Positions 1 through 9,760 of a DNA stretch of 59,679 nucleotides are shown here, piece after piece (position 1 is the stretch's first letter; every line of letters starts with the position of its first letter). Position numbers and translations under genes: made by a program. Location: assembly GCA_963706905.1 (NCBI GenBank), contig CAVPNY010000004.1:1-59679 (forward strand). The letters are read 5' to 3'. This stretch comes from CAVPNY01 sp963706905. Lineage in GTDB: Bacteria > Chloroflexota > Anaerolineae > Anaerolineales > UBA4823. Below the pieces are notes generated by a model. The model had not been told where the DNA came from. It ran no database searches and was given only the letters and a program-made list of their open reading frames with translations.

Positions 1-1008
1 GGCGAAGAAAACCAGGTAGGAAAGCCAGGTTGGCGAGAATTGACGGCGCTTGAGCCACAGGATTAACCCTGCCAGAGTCAGAAGAAGAGGCACCCAGCCC
101 GAAGTTTCCCGCAAAAGCTGCCTGGGGTAAAAGATAAGATTCTCATAGGACCAAAAAGCGTACTGGCCCGGTTGAGCAGTGGAATAGGCAACCAGCCACT
201 GCCACTCATCCAGCACAAACAGCCAGATGACAAGCAAGGCCAGAACAGGCAGCCAGGCGACCAGGATGGTTTTACCACGCTGGACCCGTTCACCCTGGGC
301 ACGCCTGCCAATCCATAACGCCAAATAACAAATGGCTTGGGTAAACAACACAACCAGACCATAGTTGTACTTGGTTAAGAAACACAACAAGACAAACAAA
401 CCAGCCAGAAAGTGGTTCATAAAGGTTGATCGAGACAGCGCCTTATTGAAAAAATAAAGGGAGGCGAACGCCAACAAGATGGCGGGCAACTCCAACATAG
501 AGAGGCCCGCGTGAACGGCATGCTGTTGATCCGAAACCAGGAACAGGGTTGGGATCAGGAAGGCAAGGGGGTGCGCCTGGGGAAAGGCTTGCTTCGCCGA
601 GGCCCATAACAAGAGCCCAAACAGAAAATAACAAAAGGCAGCGTACAACCGCACCTCGGCAGTGCCGCTCCCGAAGAGCAATAACCAGCCGCCCAGAAAA
701 TACCCATGGACCGGGGGATACCAATGAGGCTTGACTGTTTGAAACCAAAGCTCGGAGGGTGAAAGGTGCGAGACAGCCGAAGCCATGTCCAGCCCGCGGG
801 TGGCGTGGACTGCCTCGTCATAGTCCATCTGGAGATCCTGATAGCGAACCACCTGCATGCCAATGCGCAGTGTGGCGATCAACATGATCAACACGGCGAG
901 CAGGAATGAAATCAGCACAGCCCTGCGCCCGGCCGGCCAGGCAGTTTGCCCAGGAACAGAGTTCTTAAGAGCTTCTGGCTTGACTGGTTGGCTGAGCGGA
1001 GATTTCAT
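1..1008 (-). CDS. GT39-like membrane glycosyltransferase, C-terminus cut by window edge
   Basis: The reading frame is open from ATG at 1008 to the window edge, giving 336 residues without a stop. It begins with a basic N-terminus, a membrane segment at about residues 30-48, and then a periplasmic loop with YDEAVHATRG (residues 63-72) and PHWYPPVHGY (94-103). An acidic loop-1 motif followed by a P-rich HxxP-like motif is typical of GT-C enzymes of the ArnT/PMT (GT39, PMT_2) type, which transfer sugars from polyprenyl-phosphate donors outside the membrane. At least seven further hydrophobic helices follow. It starts 13 bp after the stop of the upstream gene on the same strand, so the two are probably one transcript. 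The acceptor is unknown and the C-terminal soluble part lies outside the window. Confidence 0.8.
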   Translation of the reverse strand, partial: MKSPLSQPVKPEALKNSVPGQTAWPAGRRAVLISFLLAVLIMLIATLRIGMQVVRYQDLQMDYDEAVHATRGLDMASAVSHLSPSELWFQTVKPHWYPPVHGYFLGGWLLLFGSGTAEVRLYAAFCYFLFGLLLWASAKQAFPQAHPLAFLIPTLFLVSDQQHAVHAGLSMLELPAILLAFASLYFFNKALSRSTFMNHFLAGLFVLLCFLTKYNYGLVVLFTQAICYLALWIGRRAQGERVQRGKTILVAWLPVLALLVIWLFVLDEWQWLVAYSTAQPGQYAFWSYENLIFYPRQLLRETSGWVPLLLTLAGLILWLKRRQFSPTWLSYLVFFA

Positions 1009-1021
1009 CCGAGCTACTCGA

Positions 1022-2549
1022 TCAGGGGGTGAGCTGGCGCTTGAGGTAGATATCATTCCGAACGAACAAATCCAGGTCTCGACGGGTGAAGACGAGCTGG
1101 TAATCCTCGTCTAAATAAGGCTGCAGGCCTAAGATTCTCTTATTGATCAGCACCATGCCTGGCTGGTAGGCATCGATCGTCCTGTACAGCTCTTCCTCAG
1201 CAATCAAATCGGTCTTAAAGCGTTTGGTGGAAAAAACAACCAGATTAGGCGGCACCAGCAGATCAAACCGGTAAGGGAACATGGGGAGATCTGTCACCAT
1301 CCATTGTGTGTCTGGCGCATATTGTTCCACATATTGGTAAGCCTCTTCCAATAAATCGCTGCCCTGGAGAGGCCCATCTGCCCGGTTGGCCCCCGATCGA
1401 AGCCGGCGACTCACGTCGGGAACCTGATCATAGATCACCAGGGCGAAGGCGAGCAGGGCGAGAAGCGCAAACAGATTACGAAGGCGAAACCAATGACGCT
1501 CACGGATGGCTTCTAAAGCCCAGCGAAGCCCTTCGCCGACAGCCACCCCACCCAGCATGGCGGCGGGCACTGTCACCAGGAGCTGGTGGTGATACCAAAC
1601 GGGTGAGTGGCGCAGGAGGAGAAGATAGGCGCCGCCTATCCAGAAAACCAGATACAAAGACAGCCAACGCCGGGAAATGATGGTAAACAGGATGCCAAAC
1701 AGCGAAAGCAACAATAACGGGAGAGAGTCACGGAGATGGTAGTTGATCGTGAATATTTGATTGTCGAAAATTGCCGCCCCTTCCAGGTGGGATTGGTAAA
1801 GCTGGGTCAGATTGGCTGGCCCAACCCAGAGCAATATTGCGCCGATGGTGACTATCGAGAAGACAGCGCCCCAGATCAGCGCTGGAGAAAGGATGGGCGC
1901 GCAGGGTGGGTTTATTGCGCGAGCGGGTCCACTCCCCCAGCACCAACCCAACCAGGATGATTGGAATCAGGAACCCGGTAAATAACTTAATCAAGACAGA
2001 AGCACTGAAAGCCAGCGCGGAGAGAACCAACCAAATCCACCGGCGACCCTGATGCCAGGAGATGACTCCCAAGAGGGATAAGACGGCGAAAGTCAATGAC
2101 GGCAGCCCAACCATAACTGAAACACTCAGCTGCAGGTAAAAGGGGAGCATGATGATCAATAAAGCTCCCACGAGCGCATGCGGATAGCCCCAAATCTTGC
2201 GCAGGATGTAGAAAGCCGCCACCAATAAAACTGCCGAAAGCAGGAGAATCAAGAAACGGGCGGCATTGACCTGTGTGCCCAACAAGCGCATGGCGCCCAC
2301 CAGGATGTATGTCAGGAGAGGCGGCTGGTCGCTCCAGATCTGCTCATATAATGGGTAGCCCTTCATCACCAGGCTGGCCTTCATCAGGTTGATGCCTTCA
2401 TCGCCATCAAACTGCAGGCGGTTGCGGAAGGGGAAATAAAGGTAAACAACCGCGATGAAGGCGATCACTAACAGGACTGGCGTTATTTGCTGAAGAAGCC
2501 GGAGAAAAAATCGAGGGGACGGAGTGTCTTTTTGGTGGGCGTGATTCAT
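1022..2549 (-). CDS. GT39-like membrane glycosyltransferase, interrupted by an apparent frameshift
   Basis: Two overlapping frames together make one GT-C protein of about 508 residues. The N-terminal frame (ATG at 2549) has a membrane helix, the loop-1 motif FDGDEGINL (residues 47-55) and SDQPPLLTY (73-81), as in PMT_2/GT39 transferases, and runs on to GEWTRSRNKPTL. The C-terminal frame continues with LSPALIWGAVFS, more helices and a soluble tail ending KRQLTP at 1022. The switch lies near 1880-1910. Dropping one base there (for example in CGCGCCC) joins the halves smoothly. This is either a sequencing/assembly error or a young pseudogene. The start overlaps in antisense by two bases an ATG on the other strand at 2548. 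The sugar donor and acceptor cannot be told from the sequence. Confidence 0.72.
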
Positions 2550-2667
2550 GAATAAGCTATTATACTTTTGTCTATACCTGCGAAAAAATTCTGAGAGCTT
2601 CCGACCTTGCTATCCTCCAAATACTTCCCGATTGGCTTGCTTCTGGCGATCTACCTGATCGTCGGAT

Positions 2668-4572
2668 ATGGTTATCGTGGTGGATTATGGCGAGTCCTGG
2701 GATGAACAACTGCGCTACCAATATGCGACCAAGTCTATCGGCGCGTATTTAGGCGACAGCCAGGGGCTGCGGGGTGAAAAAGGGGCCTCCTACGTGATGA
2801 TCGCCAAACTAGGCTCGGATGCTCTGCGCACCATTTTTAACAATTGGCGCCCGATCGAGGGATGGCATTTCATGCACTTTCTGTCATTTCTGGTCGGGCT
2901 TTTCTTCTTTTACCAGATCTGCCTGCGTTTGTTGAATCGATGGGCAGCCTTTGGGGCAGTGCTGCTGTTCAGCACGCAGCCATTAATCTGGGGGCACGCC
3001 TTTATCAACCCAAAAGACATCCCCTTTATGGCGTTCTTCCTGGGGAGCATCGCGTTGGGCCTGAGCATGATCGATACGTTCAGCACTGAAAAACAGGCTG
3101 AGGCCAACGCGATGATCAAGACAAACTCAGAGCAGCGCCCGCTCACCCAGCGCCTGGCAGCTGAATGGAGCGAACAAAAACAAAAAACCAAAATCGGGCT
3201 CGGTTTGATAATTGGAACAGCGATCCTGATCCTGTTGGGCTTGATCGCTTTCAGAGGCGCCATTCACCAGGCCCTGGCAGGGTTGATTCAACAGGCTTAC
3301 TTAGCAGATCCTGCCACGCTACCAGGCAGGCTGTTCTCAACCCTGACGGAGAATCCAGGGACGATCTCTGTAGAGAGTTATATCCAAAAGGGATTAACCC
3401 TGTCCGACCGTCTGGTCCTGCTCTACGCACTGGCAGCAGCCGGCGTGTGTCTGGCGGCAGTGGCGCTCAGCCTTCCCAAGAGCACAGGATGGCTGTGGAG
3501 CAACTCCCTCAAACCATTCCTGGTTGCGATCCTGACCAGCGCGACGAAGCCGAGCCTGATCGGAGCCAGCGTACTCTTCGGCCTGTGCATGTCGATCCGC
3601 ACACTGGGGCCATTTGCCGGATTTCTGATCGCGATCACCTTCCTGTATCGATGCGGCAGGAAGGCGTGGCCCGCCTTGATCGCTTATTTCGCGATTGCGC
3701 TGCTCGTCACTTACCTGACCTGGCCCAATTTATGGGAGGCACCGCTGGGTAATTATCTAAGAAGCTTCACAGAGGCTTCCGATTATCCATGGGAGGGGAA
3801 GGTGCTGTTCGGCGGCGCCGAATACGATGTTGATTCACTTCCGCGCTCTTATCTGCCAGTGTTAATGACGCTCCAATTTACCGAGCCGGTGTTGATCTTG
3901 TTCCTCGTCGGTCTGGGAGCCGGCATCAATCATTGGATCAAGCATCGCATTGACCGCCCACTGGCGACCCTGGCAGCCCTCTGGCTGGGTTTACCACTCG
4001 TGGCAGTGATCATCACGCAGCCGGCGATGTACGATAACTTCAGGCACTTCCTGTTTATCACGCCGCCTGTTTTTATCTGCGCCGGATTGGGGCTTCAATT
4101 CTTTCTGGATAGGACACGCCGGGTATATTGGAAGGTCTTCTGGTTACTTCTGGCAATTCTCCCCGGCGTGTACGGACTGATCAGGCTTCACCCTTACCAG
4201 TACGTTTACTACAATTCGCTGGCGGGAGGCCTGCCAGGCGCGGCGCGCCGTTACGAGCTGGACTACTGGGCAACCTCTTACCGGGAAGCTACCCGGTTCA
4301 TCAACGAGATTGCCCCGGAGGGAGCCAGGATTCTGGTTTGGGGACCGGAACACATCGTCGGGACCTATGCCCGGCAGGACTTGATGATCGAGAAATACCG
4401 CAAAGAAAACACGGACAGCAACGCCTCCGCCGACTTCGCCATCATCTCTTCGCGGAATAACAAAGATGAGACTCTTTTCCCAGAGGCAGGGATTTTATGG
4501 ACTACCGGCAGGGGTGGAACCGTCTACACGGTTGTCAAGCAATTGAACCAGACAGACTCCTCCGACCCATAG
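2668..4572 (+). CDS. GT-C family membrane glycosyltransferase (mannosyltransferase-like)
   Basis: 634 residues with about 10-12 membrane helices. Near the N-terminus is DYGESWDEQLRY and further on WGHAFINPKDIPFMAFF. These are hallmarks of a bacterial GT-C group often annotated as dolichyl-phosphate-mannose mannosyltransferase-like. In this family a signal-anchor helix precedes the DYG motif. That helix (FPIGLLLAIYLIVGY) is present, but in another frame just upstream (2625-2669), reachable from a TTG at 2607. Removing one T near 2671-2676 would join the two as GYGIVVDYGESWDE. The true gene therefore probably starts upstream, and ATG 2668 is only the first ATG of the shifted frame. Its 3' end overlaps the converging gene by 78 bp. 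Confidence 0.72.
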   Translation: MVIVVDYGESWDEQLRYQYATKSIGAYLGDSQGLRGEKGASYVMIAKLGSDALRTIFNNWRPIEGWHFMHFLSFLVGLFFFYQICLRLLNRWAAFGAVLLFSTQPLIWGHAFINPKDIPFMAFFLGSIALGLSMIDTFSTEKQAEANAMIKTNSEQRPLTQRLAAEWSEQKQKTKIGLGLIIGTAILILLGLIAFRGAIHQALAGLIQQAYLADPATLPGRLFSTLTENPGTISVESYIQKGLTLSDRLVLLYALAAAGVCLAAVALSLPKSTGWLWSNSLKPFLVAILTSATKPSLIGASVLFGLCMSIRTLGPFAGFLIAITFLYRCGRKAWPALIAYFAIALLVTYLTWPNLWEAPLGNYLRSFTEASDYPWEGKVLFGGAEYDVDSLPRSYLPVLMTLQFTEPVLILFLVGLGAGINHWIKHRIDRPLATLAALWLGLPLVAVIITQPAMYDNFRHFLFITPPVFICAGLGLQFFLDRTRRVYWKVFWLLLAILPGVYGLIRLHPYQYVYYNSLAGGLPGAARRYELDYWATSYREATRFINEIAPEGARILVWGPEHIVGTYARQDLMIEKYRKENTDSNASADFAIISSRNNKDETLFPEAGILWTTGRGGTVYTVVKQLNQTDSSDP

Positions 4573-6423
4573 GAGAACGATCGCCGGCAGGAGCATCCGG
4601 TCGAGACCCGAGTTGACCCACCAGCTCAGGTCATGGACACTGTCGTATGAGGCGAGATAGTAAACCCCCGCGATCAGCCCGACCCATAAAATACCACATC
4701 CGAGAATAAGCGCGGCGGAGCACGAAAACCGAGCTCTTCCGAGCAAGGCCAGGCACACGATCAGCAACAGTCCTATTCCGAGCAGCCCCCAGATTTCGAG
4801 ACTAAACAAACCCTCGAGGGTGCGGCGCCCGATGTATCCAACTGCCTCCAGGTGAAGATCGGCCGCTTCGATCCAGTCACCGACCGCTGGCTGCAGCCCT
4901 GACCTGGTGGAGCCTTGAGGGTAGGCGGTTAATTTAATCAGCTGCCAGAAGACGGCGTATACACCCACCGGGATCAGCAGCGGGATCCAGCGGCGCACAG
5001 GAAATGCAGATCTCCCGGGCCAAAAGAAAGTAATTCCAAACAATACAGCAATCCCCAGGCAGGCCATGATGAACCCCTCTGGCCGCGTCCAGGAGGCGAC
5101 GGCAAAGAACAATCCACTCACAAAGAGCATACCCCTGGTGTGTATCGCGCCATTGCTTTGGATGGCCTGAACCAGGATCAACACAGCCGCAACCAGGTAA
5201 AAACACAGCGGCAAGTTGGCGTATCCGATACTGGCATGGCGGAACACGAGCGGTGTGCTTGCGAGCAGGAGAGTCGATAATCCCGCAATTCTCCGGCTGA
5301 GCTTCAGCTCAAGCAGAGAGAGATACACAACAAAGATCAAAGCGGCGAAATATCCGCTGAAAATCAATTTCGAGGCCGGCAGGATCTCTTGAAAGAGCAA
5401 ACGGGCAGCGGCGATCAGAATTGGAATGTGCAGGGGGTAGGGAAGTGTATTCGTCCCCCATTCGGTCACCGAGGAGAGAGAACCCGTAAACGCAATGCCA
5501 CTGCCTTTTACGCCCCAAATCTGGATTGCGTCAATGGTATGGTAACCTTTTCCAGCAGAGAGGGCGGCTGCCAACCCCCCGATAACCATAAAAACAACCA
5601 ACCAAAGATCGAACCCCTGCGAGGCCGGTGCACGAGGCTGTACCGGATCAGCCCGCCGCCTGATCAGGAAATAAGCCCCTATTGAGGCGAGCAACAGGAA
5701 GATGGTTAAAGCGAGTACGAGCCCGCGATCGATTGACAGGCCTGCCAGAGCAGCCACCGCTATCCCCAATGAGAGCAACCCTAACCCCAGGCCATATCCA
5801 AGGGCTATCTTGTACGAGATTGCCCAGCCGGGAACCAGCCCGCTGATGATGAAGGCACCGCTCGCGGTCAGGATGAACAACCAGAGCAATGACCAGAGGA
5901 GCGCCGCACCTAATTCAAGCAGATTCTCAAATCCTTGAAAATAGAATAAATCGCCAGGCTGAGGATCCTCCGGCAAGACTACGCCCCACTGGTCATCAAA
6001 CATACGCAACTCACCGGAAGCCGAAGCAAACGCCTGACCAGGGAACCCACGAACGGACAGGACATAGGTATTCTCTGTAGAAAGACCTTCCAGGCAGTCG
6101 GCCTCGGTGCAGTTAATAACCTGCCGGGGAGCCAGAAAGAACTGCATGTAGGGCGTGGCACTTAAGGATTGAGGCGCAAACTGGTCTGGGGGCAAAACGA
6201 CACGGGCGTCCTCGGGAATATTCTCATGAAGGAAACGAATATAGTTGGCAAATCTTTGCCCCTGAGCGAAGTTGGCACTGCGCCACAACCCGGACTGGCC
6301 AATCGCTTTTCTGACCTGACTCAAATCTTGAGCAGCCTCGCCGATGAGATTCCACCCCTGGAAACAAATCCCGGCGATCAAAAAGACAGATAATAACAAC
6401 GCGCTCTGCTTGTGCGAGATCAT
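4495..6423 (-). CDS. Large polytopic membrane protein, GT-C glycosyltransferase-like
   Basis: 642 residues. A short N-terminal anchor helix (residues 8-26) is followed by an extracytoplasmic domain of roughly 140 residues and then about 12 membrane helices. The motif YHTIDAIQIWGVKG between helices, with an acidic residue in a loop followed by W, resembles loop-1 of GT-C transferases, but I do not recognise a named family. Placing the soluble domain before the first acidic loop is unusual for GT39, where it is normally C-terminal. It converges on and overlaps the preceding glycosyltransferase (4495-4572), so the two tails are antisense. A role in cell-envelope glycan assembly with its neighbours is inferred from context only. 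Confidence 0.62.
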   Translation of the reverse strand: MISHKQSALLLSVFLIAGICFQGWNLIGEAAQDLSQVRKAIGQSGLWRSANFAQGQRFANYIRFLHENIPEDARVVLPPDQFAPQSLSATPYMQFFLAPRQVINCTEADCLEGLSTENTYVLSVRGFPGQAFASASGELRMFDDQWGVVLPEDPQPGDLFYFQGFENLLELGAALLWSLLWLFILTASGAFIISGLVPGWAISYKIALGYGLGLGLLSLGIAVAALAGLSIDRGLVLALTIFLLLASIGAYFLIRRRADPVQPRAPASQGFDLWLVVFMVIGGLAAALSAGKGYHTIDAIQIWGVKGSGIAFTGSLSSVTEWGTNTLPYPLHIPILIAAARLLFQEILPASKLIFSGYFAALIFVVYLSLLELKLSRRIAGLSTLLLASTPLVFRHASIGYANLPLCFYLVAAVLILVQAIQSNGAIHTRGMLFVSGLFFAVASWTRPEGFIMACLGIAVLFGITFFWPGRSAFPVRRWIPLLIPVGVYAVFWQLIKLTAYPQGSTRSGLQPAVGDWIEAADLHLEAVGYIGRRTLEGLFSLEIWGLLGIGLLLIVCLALLGRARFSCSAALILGCGILWVGLIAGVYYLASYDSVHDLSWWVNSGLDRMLLPAIVLLWVGGVCLVQLLDNRVDGSTPAGSP

Positions 6424-6518
6424 AGGATCTTCTGGAAGGCCAATTTTATTCTATCATGCCGGCCTGCTGGAACCAGACTGGGCTTTGACTGCGTCCTTTG
6501 GAGGCGATCAAACTCCGG

Positions 6519-6533
6519 TATACTATCCCCACT
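6519..6533 (+). promoter_or_regulatory. Probable leaderless promoter of lipB (-10 box)
   Basis: TATACT at 6519-6524 is followed by only nine bases before ATG 6534, and no Shine-Dalgarno sequence lies in between. Transcription starting about seven bases after the -10 box would begin at or next to the start codon. The -35 region is weak. The same arrangement recurs upstream of radA, parA, the deoxynucleoside kinase and the PIG-L gene in this window. Confidence 0.5.
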
Positions 6534-7283
6534 ATGAAAAGCGCCTGTCATGTCTACCGGCTGGGTCAGGTCGACTACAAAGCCACCTGGGAATTACAGG
6601 ACCGCCTGGCGCGGGCGATCGCGGCTGGCAAACAACCGCCAACCCTGCTGCTGCTGGAACACCCTCACACCTACACATTTGGGCGGCGGGGTAAGAGCGA
6701 GAACCTGCTTTGGGATGAGGCCGAACGCCAGCGGCGGGGCGTAAGCGTGCACTGGGTCGACCGGGGTGGCGACGTGACCTACCACGGTCCCGGACAGCTG
6801 GTGGGCTACCCGCTTCTGCCGCTTGGCTCACCTGGCAAAGCCGCTGACCAAAGCGCGTCTGCTTCCCGCCTGCCCCAGGCTGATTTCGTAGGTTACCTGC
6901 GCCGGCTAGAGAACGTACTGATCGCCGCCCTGGATCACCTGGGCTTAGCGAGCTTCAAACTGGCAGGCCTGACTGGAGTGTGGGTACAAGCGCCAGACCG
7001 CGGTGATGCAACCCAGTCTCTGCCGGCCAAGATCGCTGCCATAGGGGTCAAGGTGGATGCCAGCGGGATCAGCCGGCATGGATTTGCCTTGAACGTTAAC
7101 CCGGATATGGTTTACTGGGAGGGGATCATCGGCTGCGGTTTGAATGGCTATCCGGTCACCAGCCTGGCTGAATGGATCAATCCAGTCCCATCCATGGAAC
7201 AAGTAATCCAATCGGTAAGCGCCGCCTTCGGGGAGGAATTCAACTACGAAATCATCTTCCAGGAATCCGCGCCTGCGGTGTAA
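6534..7283 (+). CDS. lipB: Octanoyltransferase LipB
   Basis: 249 residues. LipB moves octanoyl groups from acyl carrier protein to the lipoyl domains of 2-oxoacid dehydrogenases and the glycine cleavage system, the first step of protein lipoylation. Seen here: EHPHTYTFGRRGK, the signature VDRGGDVTYHGPGQLVGYPL, PAKIAAIGVKV with the catalytic lysine, and GIIGCGLNGYPVTSL with the catalytic cysteine. Length and motif order match the family. A TTG at 6498 would add 12 residues unlike the family, and ATG 6534 sits just after a TATACT box, so the ATG is preferred. No lipA is adjacent. Confidence 0.95.
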   Translation: MKSACHVYRLGQVDYKATWELQDRLARAIAAGKQPPTLLLLEHPHTYTFGRRGKSENLLWDEAERQRRGVSVHWVDRGGDVTYHGPGQLVGYPLLPLGSPGKAADQSASASRLPQADFVGYLRRLENVLIAALDHLGLASFKLAGLTGVWVQAPDRGDATQSLPAKIAAIGVKVDASGISRHGFALNVNPDMVYWEGIIGCGLNGYPVTSLAEWINPVPSMEQVIQSVSAAFGEEFNYEIIFQESAPAV

Positions 7284-7300
7284 AATTATTCCGCTCATGT

Positions 7301-7329
7301 TTGACACAGGCATTAAAAACCAGTACACT
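7301..7329 (+). promoter_or_regulatory. Sigma-70 type promoter of the FHA-domain gene
   Basis: TTGACA (7301-7306), a 17-bp spacer, and TACACT (7324-7329) give a near-consensus vegetative promoter. The gene starts 56 bp downstream of the -10 box, behind the ribosome-binding site GAGGAG at about 7376. Confidence 0.7.
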
Positions 7330-7385
7330 TAATTCGAGTTCATCCTTGTCCACTCTGGGGACTCACTAATCATGAGGAGGAGTTA

Positions 7386-8120
7386 ATGGCTTATCAATCC
7401 GTACAATTGGTGATGCGTGCCGGTCCCACCCCCGGTAAGACCTATCCGATCGAAAAAAGCGAAAACTTTGTTGGTCGAGATGTCGCCAATGAGGTGTTAA
7501 TAAATGATGCCGAGGTATCCCGGCGGCACGCCCGCATCTCGATCCAGGCTGGAAACTATGTGATCGAGGATCTGGGATCAACCAATGGCACGTTCGTGAA
7601 CGGCCAACGGCTAACGGGACCGCGCGTTCTGCGGGTGGGTGACACAGTGATGTTCGGTGAGAATGTCAGCCTGACCTTCGAAATGGCTGGATACGATCCG
7701 AATGCTACGCTGATCAGTGCGCCCGGCACGGTCGTGGCGCCCCAACCCCCTGCGCCGGCCCCTCAACCGGTCGCCCCACCGCAGCCAGTATACACTCCAC
7801 CCCCAGCGCAACCGGCCCCACCACCGCCACCAGTCTACCAGCCTGCTCCCCAGCCGGCTCACCAGCCTGCTCCCCAGCCTGTCTACCAGCCTGCGCCTCA
7901 ACCGGCCTATTCCGGGCGCGTACCCGCCAGCCCGGTCGAACCATTAATGCAGGAAGAGGTCAAACCGCGGCGACGAACCGGGCTGTGGATTGCCTGCGGC
8001 TGTCTGGTTGTGGTCTTGTGCATTGCGATAGTTGGGGCGGTGGCCTTCGATCAGCTAGATCTGTACTGCGTCTATCCGTTCCGAGACGTTACTGTGATTT
8101 TCGGAGGCGTCTGTCCTTAG
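7386..8120 (+). CDS. FHA-domain protein with proline-rich linker and C-terminal membrane anchor
   Basis: 244 residues. An N-terminal forkhead-associated domain (about residues 22-100) shows VGRD, INDAEVSRRHARI and DLGSTNGTFVNG, the residues that form the phosphothreonine-binding face. The linker (about 115-185) is very rich in P, Q and A, with repeated QPAPQPVY-like units. The C-terminus has basic residues and one hydrophobic helix (WIACGCLVVVLCIAIVGAV). The layout suggests a cytoplasmic FHA domain tethered to the membrane, reading out a Ser/Thr kinase. No kinase gene is in the window. A GAGGAG ribosome-binding site fixes ATG 7386. The stop lies seven bases from that of the converging neighbour. 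Confidence 0.85.
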   Translation: MAYQSVQLVMRAGPTPGKTYPIEKSENFVGRDVANEVLINDAEVSRRHARISIQAGNYVIEDLGSTNGTFVNGQRLTGPRVLRVGDTVMFGENVSLTFEMAGYDPNATLISAPGTVVAPQPPAPAPQPVAPPQPVYTPPPAQPAPPPPPVYQPAPQPAHQPAPQPVYQPAPQPAYSGRVPASPVEPLMQEEVKPRRRTGLWIACGCLVVVLCIAIVGAVAFDQLDLYCVYPFRDVTVIFGGVCP

Positions 8121-8126
8121 ACCCGC

Positions 8127-9674
8127 TTAGGGGAAGCTGGTCGTCTCTCCAGACACAGCAATCAACGCGTCAGCCCGGCTTGCTTCAATTTTCTCCAGCA
8201 GGCTGTTTACCGCGGATAAGGCTTTTTCCGTTTTCAGATAATCGCCGGCGCGCAATTGCGAGTCAGCCTGGAGCAGGATCGATTCGATGGATACGTTCTC
8301 TGGCAGTTGCGGATGGCGCAAATAGTCAGCCACGATGCCACGCTCGCGCATCTCTGCACCTTGGGGCAACCAGGCAGTTAGAAAATAAGCTGAAGGATCC
8401 AGGAGCTGTTGGTAGCGCCGGACAGTATCATAATAGATGACGGTCAGACGGACATCTTCTATCATGTCGGGGATGCGATGCTGGCGATCGAGGTACGCTG
8501 TAAAGCGGCCTTCGATCTGAGCCAGGGTAACTCCGAAGTTGGATTGCAAAGCCGCGTCGATTGCCTGAGACTGTTTCCCACTAGGGTGAGAGGTAATCCC
8601 CCGGTAAAATGCTTCATAAGCATCCCAACCATATTCGTCGACCAGGAACTGTATGAAGGCTGCACCTTCCAGGTAGCCAACCTCATGTTGGGAGGTGTAG
8701 AATGAGTTAGCCAGGGAAGCCAGGGGGATATACAAACCCAGATCAAGCAGGGCTGCCGCGCGGGAGTAGAGCGGCTCCTTTTTGAAATGACCGCCTGAAA
8801 GATAGACCGCCAGACCTTCAACCAGGAGCGAAGGGCGCAGGTCCCCGCCCAAACGCCCATCCAGGATATGGATCATCTCGTGGTGCAGAACCTGAGAGAA
8901 GTCGTTGCCAGCATAATTATCATCCAGGTATGAGATGTAGATCTCATCACCGGCAAAGCCACCGTGACCCAGGACGCGTGGCAAGACAGTGATCGGGATC
9001 GGGTCGCTAAATTCGGTCCCCATGCTGCTCACGGCCTGTTCTCCCAGAGCATCCGCCTGTGCTAACAAGTCCTCGAGATCCTGAGCGGCATCCGTGCCGG
9101 TGATGTAATGCACCACACAACACTCGCTCTCCACGGTTTCCCAACGAGCCCTGGGCTCCGGAGGCGGAATGGCCTGCTGGGGCAATAATTCAACCGTCTC
9201 AATCCAGGTGTAGTGTCCGGGCAGGATAGAGAATCTCAGGTAGTATTCCCCTTCGTCTAACCCAGATGTGTCCCACACCCAATTGAAGGTGGCTTGAGGG
9301 CGCTGACCAATGCCAAAGGATGAAAATCCAGACTGGGCCAGGTCTTGCTGGGAGACATTTCCAACCTGGATGGTCACGTCCTTGCCTTCCAGATCCACCC
9401 CGGGCGGGGCGATGACTTCAAAACTGACCAAGTCGCCGACAAATAACTGCCCATCAGGATGATAACGCACGTCAAAATCGAGATCTGATGCTGTAGCGAT
9501 CGCAGCGGTGGGCGTGGGGGCGGCTGCTGGCTGTGGACTTGCCAGCATGGTTGAGGACGGTGAGGCTGGTAATGATGCTCGCAAAGGCAAAGAAGATAAC
9601 GATGCCAATGAAGCGGCGCTGAGCGCCTGGCAAGCCACCAATCCAAGTGAAAAGAAAACCAAAGCCTTACGCAT
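8127..9674 (-). CDS. Secreted lipoprotein-like zinc metallopeptidase (peptidase MA-like)
   Basis: 515 residues. The N-terminus has a hydrophobic stretch ending in LVAC, a possible lipobox, followed by an Ala/Ser/Pro-rich linker, so it is probably exported and membrane-attached. Residues of about 70-180 look like a beta-sandwich. The middle holds HHEMIHILDG followed by LLVEGLAVYLSGG, an HExxH zinc motif with a downstream Glu as in gluzincins (peptidase MA-like group). Substrate unknown. No terminator is visible in the seven bases between this stop and that of the FHA gene, so the transcripts may run into each other. Confidence 0.7.
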   Translation of the reverse strand: MRKALVFFSLGLVACQALSAASLASLSSLPLRASLPASPSSTMLASPQPAAAPTPTAAIATASDLDFDVRYHPDGQLFVGDLVSFEVIAPPGVDLEGKDVTIQVGNVSQQDLAQSGFSSFGIGQRPQATFNWVWDTSGLDEGEYYLRFSILPGHYTWIETVELLPQQAIPPPEPRARWETVESECCVVHYITGTDAAQDLEDLLAQADALGEQAVSSMGTEFSDPIPITVLPRVLGHGGFAGDEIYISYLDDNYAGNDFSQVLHHEMIHILDGRLGGDLRPSLLVEGLAVYLSGGHFKKEPLYSRAAALLDLGLYIPLASLANSFYTSQHEVGYLEGAAFIQFLVDEYGWDAYEAFYRGITSHPSGKQSQAIDAALQSNFGVTLAQIEGRFTAYLDRQHRIPDMIEDVRLTVIYYDTVRRYQQLLDPSAYFLTAWLPQGAEMRERGIVADYLRHPQLPENVSIESILLQADSQLRAGDYLKTEKALSAVNSLLEKIEASRADALIAVSGETTSFP

Positions 9675-9760
9675 TGGGTTAATTATAGCAGCCTGAATGC
9701 GAGTCGATCGGCATGCGCGCCAACTGACTGGTAAAATTAGGAAAATCTAATAGATTTGAA

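Noticed and set aside
7611..7947. Long frames on both strands opposite or within the FHA gene, rich in Arg, Trp or Pro
   Set aside because: Shadows of the Pro/Gln-rich repeat linker, which keeps all frames open.
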